Assembly (NCBI GenBank): GCA_037447655.1
Contig: JBBHKE010001750.1
Span: 1-53,846, forward strand
Reading direction: 5' to 3'
DNA length: 53,846 nucleotides
Source: Zygnema cylindricum
Taxonomy: Eukaryota; Streptophyta; Zygnematophyceae; Zygnematales; Zygnemataceae
Shown here: in pieces, positions 30,338 to 40,188 of the stretch
How the letters are laid out: each line of letters starts with the position of its first letter
Position numbering within the stretch: position 1 is the stretch's first letter
Program-made: the position numbers and the translations under genes
The notes under the pieces: model-generated
The model's database searches: none
Told to the model about the DNA's origin: nothing
Seen by the model: the letters and a program-made list of their open reading frames with translations, nothing else

Positions 30338-32955
30338 ATGGGAGGTGGAGAGACTCCGGATAACGGATCCCGAGAGCAAGGTAAGCAGGAGTGGTTTCAG
30401 ATGTCAGAGGAGTTCGTACCCATGGAGTCCGTATTGGATTCTCTAACCAAGGAACCAGTTGGTGCTTCTTCTCCTCCTATTCCTCCAAGCCTAACTCCTG
30501 AACATTACCTTTCCTTAGCGGAGGCCGCTAAGACAATGAAAGAAGCCCGGGGTCAAACCCAGGAAAGGAACTAAGTGTCACCCCGGGCCTGGCTCAAGAG
30601 GCAAGCTCAAAGGGAGCCTCATCTGGGTCCTCTTCCGGAGGTCGGGCTTCACACCTGATCCAAGATCCCCCGGGCTGAGATTCGGATTGACCTCGCGGAG
30701 ATGACGGATTTGAGTCACCCAGGTCGTAAGGAAATCCACTCCGTTCACGACCTCCACGAGTTGAGGGTGAAGAACGAGTTGGTACAGAGGGTGGATCAGA
30801 CAGATGGAGTCAGGGGTGGTTAGACCTGTGGAAGGGGCAGTGGAGGTTTGAGCGTTCTTGGTCAACCACAGTAAATTAAAGGACGGTCCCCAAGCTCCCT
30901 GCTCAGCCCTCCCCATCTTCTCTCAGGATGCCACAGCAGAGACTTCCCCCAGGCGCCTCCTAGCAGCCTCATCGAGAGAAGGGGTAGTGGAAGAAGACGA
31001 GATCCTTTGAGAGGAAAGCGGTTTGACCACCGAGACAGCAAGGGGAGATTTGCACATCTTCCCATGGAGGAGACATCCCTAACCCCCGTGTCAGTCTCAA
31101 CCAAGAGTTCTTCTCCTACGGCACCTTGTGACCGCCGTGCCTGAGGGCTCTGGGGATCCGAACCAACTGATCCAGAGGTTCCGCGTACGGGACCAGAAGA
31201 TTTGTTCGAGGGATGGTGGCGGACCAAACACAATGATACCGAAATTCGAGGGATGGAGATGGCGAATCTCAACAAAGTTGTTGAAAAGGCGAAATAACTA
31301 GTGGAGGTTTTAAGATCTCATGGACAGGTTACGGCGGGGGCCGGACCTGCCACCGTAGATTGGGAGGCCTTAGAGGTAGAAAGGAAAAAGGTATGGGAAC
31401 AAGAATTAATACTGATTATGGAAGCTCAGCGTAGGACAAGTGGGATTCTCAGCGGGTAGACTCCTACATCGGAGACAGGGCCACATTCCGAAGCGCCAGC
31501 TCCGAGAACTTCTCCTCTCGCAAGCACTCGGCCCGAAGTTCCTTCCTCGGAAGCCAGCCGAGAGCCTCCTCTTCATCGGGAAGGGGGGGGAAACATCAAT
31601 CTTAACAAAAAGGGTTTGGGTGCAGATAAACCCATTGATCTGTTGTTGCCCCACGAGAAGAGCCAACCTTAATCTCGGTGTAGGTGTCTTCAGCCGTAAA
31701 GGCTTTGGTTAAGTTACGGCCGGACGAGAGGATTCACATCCTCTTGAGGCCTATAACACCCCCTTCGCCGTCTCCCCGAGCATCTCCAAATCTTCCACCT
31801 TCTCCTCCTCCTCATTCCTCCCACTCCCTGGGTTATACTATAGTACCTCGGGGCTGCCGTTCTCCATCTGTTTCTCCCGTTGCCGCAGTTTGAGGGTCTC
31901 CGGAGCCGCTTGTATTGCCTTACTAATACGACATCGCCTACTCACCTCCTCATCGGCGCTCCCCATCCTCGAGCTCAGGAACCTTGCCTCCCAAGGCCTC
32001 TCGAAGGCGACAAAGGAGGCAGACACCTTTCAAGAGACATGAACCTTCTCCTCAGAGCCTTCAGTCTTCCCCTTCTCTGCCACCAACCCTTCCCCAAGGA
32101 CCTTGACCTTGCCTCCATATCCCTTCAGTGGAGCACGTCCTCCGGGAATAACAATATTCTCCTGGGTATAGAGGAGTAGTGGGGAATCCCTTTCCTCCAA
32201 CCATATTTTCATGCTTTGGTCCTTCCTCTGTGGGAGGGGGATCCACACCTATCAGAGCAGCCCCTTCTACCAGAGGAGGACAAGGTCTTGGGCCCAAGGT
32301 AGATGATACCCGAGTCATCTACCCGGCTCAATTTGTCAGCCCCACCGGACCTTCCTCTTCTCATTTCACAAATTATGCAAAGAAAGACAAAGAAATGGGG
32401 GACATCCGGATCTTTACAGGAGATGGCTCGGGGATAGTGTTTTCGGATTTCAAGTTGTTGTGGATATATTTCATCTAATCCGAAATCAATAAATACAGGG
32501 GAGGAGCCATTCCGGATGACTTCGAGTCAACCCTCTTCCCCATAATGGTCAACTACCTTTTTAGACGGGCGTTGGCAAATTACAAGGAGCGTCAACCTCT
32601 TTTGATGGCTCCTAGTATCAGGATCTCGGATCCTGTCCTAAATGCGAGAGTTTTACAAGCGTAGGCTGATTTTTTGTCCACCGATCCAAAATCCCCTATA
32701 GTAGATAGGTATTACAAAGCCTTATCAATGGCTCTTATACTAAACCGAACCGGAAACATCAAGCTCAACGGGTACGGGGGATACCACGCGCTCCCCAATC
32801 TCATCACCACCTCTGCTTTGCAAAAAATGCCCGAAGAACTCCGGCCCGAAATCTGCCCAAGCAATATCTGCTTAAGCACCATAAGCATCTGCAGCCAGCC
32901 AGTCCATGGGATTATTAAGGCCATGAAATGTTCTGTACGACTAGCGGGTGAAGAT
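30338..32955 (+). pseudogene. gag: Gag of the methyltransferase-bearing gypsy element, copy 2
   Basis: The frame opens at ATG 30338 with MGGGETPDNGSREQGKQ, then a Pro-rich part and SLTPEHYLSLAEAAK. DLHELRVKNELVQRVD (about 30748-30795) and VERKKVWEQELILIMEAQRR (about 31375-31435) look like coiled coils. A long Pro/Ser-rich stretch covers 31450-32380. The capsid-like block DIRIFTGDGS to LANYKERQ lies at 32400-32600, and NRTGNIKLNGYGGYHALPN follows. Many stops and at least five frame changes break it. No zinc knuckle was found. It aligns with 11060-13360. Gag assignment rests on position and length rather than on a diagnostic motif. Confidence 0.6.
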
Positions 32956-33246
32956 TGAGCTTCCCTTTCTAGTGGTGGAAGGAACTCAATTCGAAATTCT
33001 ATTGGGAATGACCACTTGGACCTGGTTAAATATGAGTTTGAGCGTGTGGAAAAAGCAATGTACAGTTCGGGACGCCATAAATTCCAAAGGAACCAAAGTG
33101 GTGGTTCCTTTGTATTTATGGAACCGGGGGAAGACCAATGTCACGGTAGCTGGTTGCTACCCGGTGTAAACTACATCATCGCCGACGGAACTGTTTGGCT
33201 GTTCCACAGATATTGCCTAAGAAATCTAGCAATTCCCCATTTCTAA
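32930..33246 (+). pseudogene. Retropepsin-like C-terminal part of the gypsy element
   Basis: IELPFLVVEGTQFEILLGM (frame 32948-33169) fits the C-terminal strand of retropepsins, where ILLG is the hydrophobic-hydrophobic-Gly motif. The next segment continues in another frame, DLVKYEFERVEKAMY (33016-33246). I could not find the D-S/T-G active site upstream, so it may be lost or beyond recognition. The block lies between gag and the methyltransferase domain. Confidence 0.5.
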
Positions 33247-33406
33247 GCGGTGGGTAGAGGAATACAAGAATAGATTATTACAGGTGGCAAACCTCTGGCA
33301 GGGAGTGGATAAGATTTTCTCGGCCTTGACATTGAAATAAACCTTTTCGACACAATTATCAGATGCTTCCAAAAACGAGGCCAGTAACGAGGAGTTCAAT
33401 CAACAA

Positions 33407-34388
33407 GTGGTGTCATTGGCAGTCCCCGATTCCAGAGTGCGTATTTTATCTCTATTTTCGGGAATTAGTTCCGATTTGGAAGCAGTTTTGAGAGCAGGGT
33501 ATATGGTAGAGTCGTACGCAGCAGTGGAAATATCACCAGACGCGCGGGATGTCAGCGAGCCCCAGCTCCACCAGCTTCATCACCTATATCCTCAGCAGCT
33601 TTCAGTGACGGCCTTTTCCAAAGCTCACCGGAGTCTCCCCCAAAATGTGGAAAACATCATGGCGCCCCATCTAGCCAGTTTGGGAAGAGTGGAATTGGTG
33701 TTAGCAGGCTGGCCTTGTCAGCAATACTCCCTAGCGGTAGAAGGAAAAGGGCATCAAGAGCGCAGAAGTAAAACATTTTACCGGATGATCTAATTGATCA
33801 CGTGGCTTCAACAGCTCCAAGACACACCGGTGGGGTACGTACTGGAAAATGTCCACCTGGGAGATGACAAAAGAAAACAAGTTGCTGAGAGCTGGAATCA
33901 CGTAACCTGGATTCTAGGAGCTCCATTGGTTTTCGATGCCGCACAGGTGGGATCTCGGGCAGACAGAGTAAGGGCATATTGTACCAATATGATCCTACTT
34001 CTAATCCTCCGGCAACTGTTGGAGAAGCAAATGCCAGATCCACAGAATTCTGTGCAGCAAATTCTTGGGAAGGCAGGAGGGCCACCCTGTGACGCGACTC
34101 GACCGCTCCCTTTTCTTTCCGTGCAACAAATCAGGACTACCACGGAAAGCATTCCCGACTTTGGTTTCTTTCCCTCACCATCACACTTATCGGAAATGAG
34201 CTGCGGGAATGATTTTCGACAGTAAGGCGAGAATCTGGACAACACCAACGATTGCGAAACGGGAAGAAGCGATGGGGTTTCACAAAGGCACCAGGGCAGC
34301 ACCAGGTATTTCAGATATTCAGTGGTGCGGCGGGCAAAGTATGGATTTGAATTCGATTACATGGGTGCTCAAGCATGCACTCGCCTTT
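33407..34388 (+). pseudogene. C5 DNA cytosine methyltransferase domain, DNMT3-like, in a gypsy element
   Basis: Motifs appear in canonical order. Motif I is RILSLFSGIS (33440-33469), motif II has YAAVEIS, and motif IV is AGWPCQQYS with the catalytic Cys codon at 33716-33718. Motif VI is YVLENVHLGD (Glu-Asn at 33845-33850), motif VIII QVGSRADRVR (33944-33973), motif IX AKREEAMGF (near 34257), motif X GGQSMDLNSITWVLK (34329-34373). Such enzymes move a methyl group from S-adenosylmethionine to cytosine C5. The short VIII-IX spacing, FSGI and WPCQ-like motifs and about 310-residue length resemble DNMT3 more than DNMT1/CMT; the order excludes the rearranged DRM type. One in-frame TAA (33791) and one frameshift (about 34200-34225) break it. 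The frame is open upstream to 33248 except for a TAA near 33338. Protease remains lie upstream and reverse transcriptase about 250 bp downstream, all on one strand with no LTR between, so I read it as part of the polyprotein. Confidence 0.85.
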
Positions 34389-34469
34389 TCCAGTCTCAAG
34401 TTCTTGGAATCACGAGCTAATTACCTTGAAGCTCCTCAGTTGTTATCAATGCATGCAACTTTGCAGCTT

Positions 34470-34500
34470 GAGGGGGGGAGAGAAAGGAGAAGAAGAAAAA
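34470..34500 (+). repeat. 31-base uninterrupted purine tract
   Basis: GAGGGGGGGAGAG followed by AAAGGAGAAG and AAGAAAAA, with no pyrimidine. It lies between the methyltransferase and reverse transcriptase regions and resembles a polypurine tract. Confidence 0.8.
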
Positions 34501-34531
34501 TTCACATTTCACCACCGCAAGTTTTCCCAGT

Positions 34532-34556
34532 GGGGGGGGGGGGGGGGGGGGGGGGG
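34532..34556 (+). repeat. G25 homopolymer
   Basis: Twenty-five consecutive G. The methyltransferase C-terminal frame and the reverse transcriptase frame differ by one base across this run, so 24 G (eight Gly) would leave them in register. Length slippage or an assembly error is possible. Confidence 0.9.
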
Positions 34557-35575
34557 CTCAGATGGTTACAGCTTAGCGAAAGTTGTCAGCAGTCGCGTCC
34601 AAGCCGGAGGGGTCGAGGCAGATCAACCAGTAGGATTGGAATTCGACATTAACCTTTGGGGTAGACCGCCAAAGGCTTGGGCTGCCGTAGAGCATAGGAA
34701 AATGGATTGGACCCTTGGGGAGAAGTTAGATCCTCAGCGGAAGGCGCGGCTCTTCGAGTTATTGGCCAAAAACAAACAGGTGTTCTCATGGTCAAAAACA
34801 AATGCGGATATCTACAAAGGAACCCATTTCCGAATCGATTTGATCAACGAGACGGCAACTCTTTGGCAGAAGCAGTATCCTCTCAACTTTAAGGAGAAGG
34901 AATTCATCACGGCTAAATTCCAAACTTTGGTGGAAGCCGGATTGGTTCAGGAAAGTACAAGACTTCATGGGTTTGCTTCCCCTACAGTTCTCCCGCCAAA
35001 GAATGACTCGTATGAGAAAACTGTAGATTTCCCGATGTGTGAAAACTATCGCATGCTAAACACGACCACCATCTCTGACCGGTATCCGATGCCGACCCCA
35101 GAAGAGATATTCGACTCTCTTGCTGGTGCCACCATATACTCCACCTTAGACATGAAGAATGGTTTCCACCAAATTGCCATGGAACCAAAGCACAGGGAGA
35201 GAACCGCATTTTGGGCCGATTCCAAACTGTATGAATGGATTTACAAGCCATTCGAACTCAAAAATGCACCGGCCAAATTCCAACAGGCAATGGACGAATG
35301 CTCCAAGGAATCGATTGTGCCCGGTGCTATATTGATGATGTTATTATATTCTGGAAGACTTTTGAGGAACACCTGGAGCATTTCCAGATCGTTCTCCGGG
35401 CATTCTAAGCAGCGGGCTTGAAATGTCACCTGGGCAATGGTATTTTCGGGGTACAGAAAATCAATTACCTCAGACATGAGGTTACTCCCGTGACTGTGGG
35501 TCCCCACGTGGTCAAGGTGGCAACCCTTGACGTTGTTCCCCCACCGCGAGACATCTATGCCTTTCGCAACTTACG
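34557..35575 (+). pseudogene. pol: Gypsy reverse transcriptase (truncated, frameshifted)
   Basis: The frame from about 34557 gives a linker and then LDPQRKARLFELLAKNKQVFSW (34731-34796), the usual Ty3/gypsy segment before the polymerase. GLVQESTRLHGFASPTVLPPK, CENYRMLNTTTISDRYPMP (about 35037-35093), YSTLDMKNGFHQIAM and FELKNAPAKFQQAMDE follow. Just before 35304 the frame shifts by one base, after which ARCYIDDVII carries the catalytic YIDD (35328-35339) and EEHLEHFQIVLRA and GLKCH follow. The block ends at about 35575 where the tail of another element begins, so RNase H and integrase are missing. It belongs with the gag, protease and methyltransferase blocks upstream. Confidence 0.85.
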
Positions 35576-35688
35576 AAATTATTTGAATCTGTGGTAACGT
35601 TAGCGGAAGCGGTGGTGACGGTTTAACAAAAAGAGAGAAGGGAAAAATGTGAACTTAGTGGCTAAGAGAGTCTAAAGGTTTCGGGGAG
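35575..35688 (+). other. Internal 3' tail of a gag-only element unit
   Basis: This tail, ending TTTCGGGGAG before the LTR, matches 38797-38922, the tail before the second LTR. The left LTR therefore also has an internal region upstream, as expected for tandem units sharing LTRs. Confidence 0.75.
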
Positions 35689-36758
35689 TGTTGGTTTTTG
35701 GAAACCTTTAGTCCTCTCTGTATCACATTGCTATGCTACCATGCTGCGTTGGTTACTTGGAAGCCATAGCAGCTTGTGCGATAAAGATATTGTGCTGCCA
35801 TGCTGTGTTGGTCACATCGCAGTCATAGCAGCTTGCGTACTATGTACTAAGTTTATTGACACGTACGGAATTGGACTTCAAGTGACGCAAAGACACATAG
35901 ACGAAACTACGGTTTTCTTAAAAGGAAATGGACGGCGGATCGCAAAGCGATCCGACGTTAGATAATCGACACGGTTGGAAATGTATGTCGCACATATAAA
36001 CAGAAATGCGACGGGCGAAATTTTATGAATCGGACGCCGCCGGAGCTACGAAAGTCGCACCGTCAGTTTGGTCATTTTGATGAGGGACGCGAAATCGCGT
36101 CCATCACATGATATTTATTTTGGACGGTCCAGATTCGCTTGACGGAATTCATAAGACTTGTAAATATTTAACAATGCTTTGTCCTGTGTATTAATTATTA
36201 TTGTAGATCTCAGGTACACTCACATTAATAGAGGTAGTTGATTGATTACGTACGGCTGGTATACCTTCGTACAGTTAGTAAGCTGTAGTGTATATTTGTA
36301 GGACTTAGTCATTTTGAGACTTAGGAATTGTTGGACTAAAATCTGTTTTAGGTCATTTTTTGGTATTTTCATTTGAGAATTGCTCTCAGTTTTATTGGCA
36401 GAATTATCTGAAATATTGCATGTGTGTTCCTCCATGTGTAAGCAATACTGTTGAAATTTCGCAGACCTTTACTTTGTTTGATTTGCTAAGGGCTTCATTG
36501 TAAAGTTGGTCAGACTTATCAAAGTTCTGGTAGGCTCTTATTCTGCAACTTTAACTGGGTGATGTGATAATTCTGTTTGGTATTGTTATATGAAAATTGG
36601 TGGGAATACTAAGTGGCCTTGGAACTATTGGTTTATGATGTTTTAGATTGTTTTGGTAATTTTGTAGAATTCTGAGTGGACTTAAAGTAGGCTGTTTATG
36701 AGGTAGTCTGTGGTGCTTCTGAGGGTAAATTCATGGCTGAAATTGGCTTTGAACAATA
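35689..36758 (+). repeat. Left LTR of the gag-only element (1070 bp)
   Basis: It starts TGTTGGTTTTTGGAAACC and ends GAACAATA (normally CAACA) beside the primer site. It aligns over its length with 38923-39991. It contains hairpins CGGATCGC-AAA-GCGATCCG (35936-35954) and GGACGCG-AAAT-CGCGTCC (about 36087-36104). Confidence 0.9.
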
Positions 36759-36771
36759 GGTTATGGGCCCA
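36759..36771 (+). other. Primer-binding site of the gag-only element
   Basis: GGTTATGGGCCCA directly follows the LTR, identical to the young copia's site. Its ATG (36763) is the gag start. Confidence 0.8.
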
Positions 36772-38010
36772 CGCCGATGGCTACCCATTTTGGATGAATC
36801 AACCTTGTCCATATTTGACTGTTCTAAATATTACTATTGGAGGAGCATTGTGGAGAGCTACTTCAGGTGGAGGAAGCTAATGGATGTGGTGGATGGGAAA
36901 TGTGCTGAATCATCGGTTGGATGGGAGGAGAAGAACGACGAGTGTCTGCTGATTATCAAGCTATCCTTGAACGAGGAACTTGTAGTGACTTACCTTAGTC
37001 TGGAAAGTGCAGCTAAATTATGGAAGAGCTTAGAACGTGTATATCACAAGACTTATGTTTATCACTAGATAAGTAATGTCACCAAAATAGTTGAGTATGA
37101 GTATGATTGAGGTAGTATGGTGAATTATTGTATTGGGATACAAATATTGTTTGTAGAAAATGATATTGCAGGAGGAAACTTCACAAATACTCAAAAGGCT
37201 TTCCCGTTAATGAAAGGATTACCGAAGGAATATAGGCGGGCTTTACATAGGTTAAGACAAGTTGATAGACGGGATTGGAACCTACCTTTAGCAATCAGAT
37301 GTGTCTTAGAGGAAGAGGATAATAACGAGGATTTAAAAAATAGGGGGAATTCTCAAGATATTAATTCACAGTTCCAGAGAAATAAGAAAAGTTGTAAGGG
37401 AGAAATCTGGTTTTACTGTAATGATGTAGGGATAACTTTTAGGGTATGTCCGCTATATAAAAGTGCATTTGTCGCAAGAACTTTCAGGAATGGATGGGAT
37501 GATAATTGATTTCGACCCCCTAAACGAAGTGCTACACTTCTCACTGAAGAATTTGTATACTTGCCGATTGATACTCTTAAAAGTATGGAACATGAGGAAG
37601 GACAAGGAGAAATTGTTGTCATCGGAAATGGAATGGAGAAAGAGGTGACAGGAATAGATTCAGTTTTTGTCACTTTTTCAAACTACAGATTCGTGAGTGA
37701 TGAAAATGTGCAAGAGGAAGAGGTTATTGAAGTAAGAATACAAGGAGGAAGTGAAGGGGATTTGGAAGTTGAAACTAAAAATAATATGCAGCCGGAGATT
37801 AATACACTTAGAGAAGGAGAGAGGAAATGTGTTCAAGAAAGTGGAGTAAGTGAAGAAGTTTATAATACGGAAGAAAAAGTAGAGAGGAAGAGTGTTCAAA
37901 AAATTGGAGTACGTGAAGAAGTTTATAATGCGAAAGAAGAAAATAAAATTGCGAAAATGGGAAAAACATCAAAATTCGGTAAGAAAACAAAGAAAGGAAG
38001 TAGAATTTAA
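36763..38010 (+). pseudogene. gag: Gag of a non-autonomous (TR-GAG-like) LTR element
   Basis: One frame of 415 codons is interrupted by three stops (37066, 37108, 37507) and needs no frameshift. It starts on the ATG inside the primer site: MGPRRWLPILDESTLSIFD, then YYWRSIVESYFRW and SAAKLWKSLERVYHK, all copia Gag motifs. WFYCNDVGITFRVCPLY is an eroded zinc knuckle. From 37560 the frame is acidic and Lys-rich, with two copies of a unit like KSVQKIGVREEVYNA, and ends basic (GKKTKKGSRI). No protease, integrase or polymerase follows before the right LTR, so movement would need enzymes supplied by another copia. The C-terminal part has no family match I know. Confidence 0.75.
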
Positions 38011-38273
38011 CGGATGAATAGTAGAAAGAAACGTATTCCGAAAATGGTCAAAAGAAGACGGCGTGAAAAGTAACTTTAAGGAAGTGACAACCATTAGCAT
38101 TCAATAATATTCGTGGAATTTTGAATTTTTGATCATTCTAAAATTGATTGAAAAATAGAGTTTTATACTGAAGACCAAGAAAGAGGCAACGGAAGCAATG
38201 GTGTGTCTAGGAAGGACAAATTTTGGAAAAGATGTCTGCAAGGAGCTGGAGCAGTGGAGGCGTAGAGCACAAC

Positions 38274-38460
38274 TTGCTGCGCTGCTATGTTGCTATGTGA
38301 CGTCGATATGCTGTTATGCTGCTATGAGGTGTTGCTTTGAGGTGTTGCTATGCTGCTATGCTGCTATACTGCTAAGCTGCTATGCTGCTATGTTGCTAGT
38401 CTACTTTGCTGCTATATTGTTATTCTGGTATGCTGCAATGCCGCTATGCTCCTATGATGC
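38274..38460 (+). repeat. CTGCTATG-type short tandem repeat
   Basis: About 15-20 imperfect 9-bp units such as CTGCTATGC. An open frame across it is a translation of the repeat (CYAA-like) and not a gene. Similar GCTATG/GCAGC motifs recur in the flanking LTRs and at 41880-42060. Confidence 0.8.
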
Positions 38461-38499
38461 CTTTATCTCATATCGCAATAATAACAACTACCATGCTTT

Positions 38500-38797
38500 A
38501 ATTTATTGCGGATGCACGAAACTAAATTTTCGGGGGAGTATTGTATTTGAAAAGTTAGTTTTGCAGTTTCCCTGCTTTGACCTCGCTATCATAGCAACTA
38601 CTCTGCTCTTATTTTTTTTCGGATGTACGAAACTAAATTTTTGGGGGAGTGTTGGTTTGAAAAGTCAGTTTCGTGAGGGCATGTCGTTTCGTGTGTACAA
38701 AATGTTTCGTGGGTATAGTACGAGATTCTAGTGCTATCTTGATTACCTGTGGATGTTTAAATGGATATGCGAATTGGGGAGTAATGGTACTAGTTGC
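38500..38797 (+). repeat. Two fossil polypurine-tract/LTR-start junctions inside the element
   Basis: GAAACTAAATTTTCGGGGGAG then TATTGTATTTGAAAAGTTAG (about 38518-38560) and GAAACTAAATTTTTGGGGGAG then TGTTGGTTTGAAAAGTCAG (about 38630-38672) both match the tail and LTR start at 45826-45880. They are 5' stubs of another LTR family embedded upstream of this element's own tail. Confidence 0.7.
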
Positions 38798-38922
38798 TTG
38801 CGATGTACGGAATTATTTGAATTAGTGGTAACGTTAGCCGAAGCAGTGGTGACAATTGAAAAAAAAAGGAGAAGGGAGAAATGTGAACTTAGTGGCTGAG
38901 AGAGTCTAAAGATTTCGGGGAG

Positions 38923-39991
38923 TGTTGGTTTTTGGAAACCTTTAGTCCTTTTGTATCACATTGCTATGCTGCCATGCTGCGTTGGTTACATGGCAACCAT
39001 AACAGCGTGTGCGATAAAGATATTGTGCAGCCATGCTGCGCTGGTCACATCGCAGTCATAGCAGCTTGCGTACTATGTACTAAGTTTATTGACATGTACG
39101 GAATTGGACTTTAAGTGACGCAAAGACACATAGACGAAACTACGGTTTTCTTAAAAGGAAATGGACGGCGGATTGTGAAGCGATCCGACGTTAGATAATC
39201 GACACGGTTGGAAATGTATGTTGCAGATACAAATAGAAATGCTACGGGCGAGATTTTATGAATCGGAAGCCGTCGGAGCAACGAAAGTCGGCGCCGTCAG
39301 TTTGGTCATTTTGATGAGGGACGCGAAATCGCGTCCATCACATGATATTTATTTTGGACGGTCCAAATTCGCTTGACGAAATTCATAAGACTTGTAAATA
39401 TTTAACAATGTTTTGTCCTGTGTATTAATTATTAATGTAGATTTCACGTACACTCACATTAATAGAAGTAGTTGATTGATTACGTATGGCTGGTATGCCT
39501 CCATACAGTTAGTAAGCTGTAGTGTATATTTGTAGGACTTAGTCATTTTGAGATTTAGGAACTGTTGCACTAAAATCTGTTTTAGGTCATTTTTTGGTAA
39601 TTTCATCTGAGAATTGCTCTCAGTTTTATTGGCACGATTATCTGAAATTTTGCATGTGTGTTCTTCCTTGAGTTGGAAATATTGTGGCAAATGTGCAGAC
39701 CTATTGTGTGTCTGATTTTCTTGGGGCGTCATTGAGAAGTTGGTCAGATTTATCAAAGCTTGACAGGCTGTTTTTCTGCAATTGTGACTGACTGTTGTGA
39801 TTATTCGGTTTGGTATTGTCATATTATTAATCGGTGGGAATAATTGGAGGCCTAAGAACAATATTTTTGAGTAGTTTAAGCTTGGTTTGGTTATTCTGTA
39901 GAAATCTGAGTGGAATCAAAAGAGGCTGTTTTGAGGTAGTCTGTGGTGCTTCCGAGGGTACATTCATGGCTGAAATTGGCTATGAACAACA
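38923..39991 (+). repeat. Right LTR of the gag-only element (1069 bp)
   Basis: It starts TGTTGGTTTTTGGAAACC and ends ATGAACAACA. It aligns with 35689-36758 with scattered changes; the first hairpin arm is mutated here (GGATTGTG), the second hairpin (about 39315-39335) is kept. Confidence 0.9.
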
Positions 39992-40188
39992 AAAAATGCA
40001 CAAAAATCTCGATCAAAATATAGAGCAAGATAAACTCTGACAACTCCCAAAGTTTAAGCTCAATTGATCCCACAATACTCAAGATAGAATACTCATAAGT
40101 TTCCCAAAAATCGTGTGTAGTTTTACTACTTGGAAGTTTGGATGCATAAAATGCTTTAAGTCCTAAGTCTTATGCTCATAGTGAGTAT
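39992..40188. other. Unassigned AT-rich spacer
   Basis: No coding or repeat similarity was seen between the two LTRs. Confidence 0.4.

Noticed and set aside
33407-34388. A host DNMT1, chromomethylase or DRM gene
   Set aside because: No introns, BAH, chromo or UBA domain was seen; motif order is canonical (not DRM) and the recognition region is short (not DNMT1/CMT). Retroelement protease and RT flank it on the same strand.
34209-34652. A Gly-rich protein gene around the G run
   Set aside because: The Gly run is only the translation of G25; the flanks are the methyltransferase end and the linker before RT.
30338-35575. Integrated pararetrovirus (caulimovirid)
   Set aside because: No movement-protein or coat-protein motif is seen; the RT region and gag-protease order fit an LTR gypsy element, although LTRs were not found.
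37413-37899. Minus-strand open frames in the gag-only element
   Set aside because: They are shadows of the AG-rich gag frame and lack similarity to anything.
38198-38731. A 177-residue membrane-like protein rich in CYAA
   Set aside because: It is the translation of the CTGCTATG repeat and runs across fossil LTR junctions.
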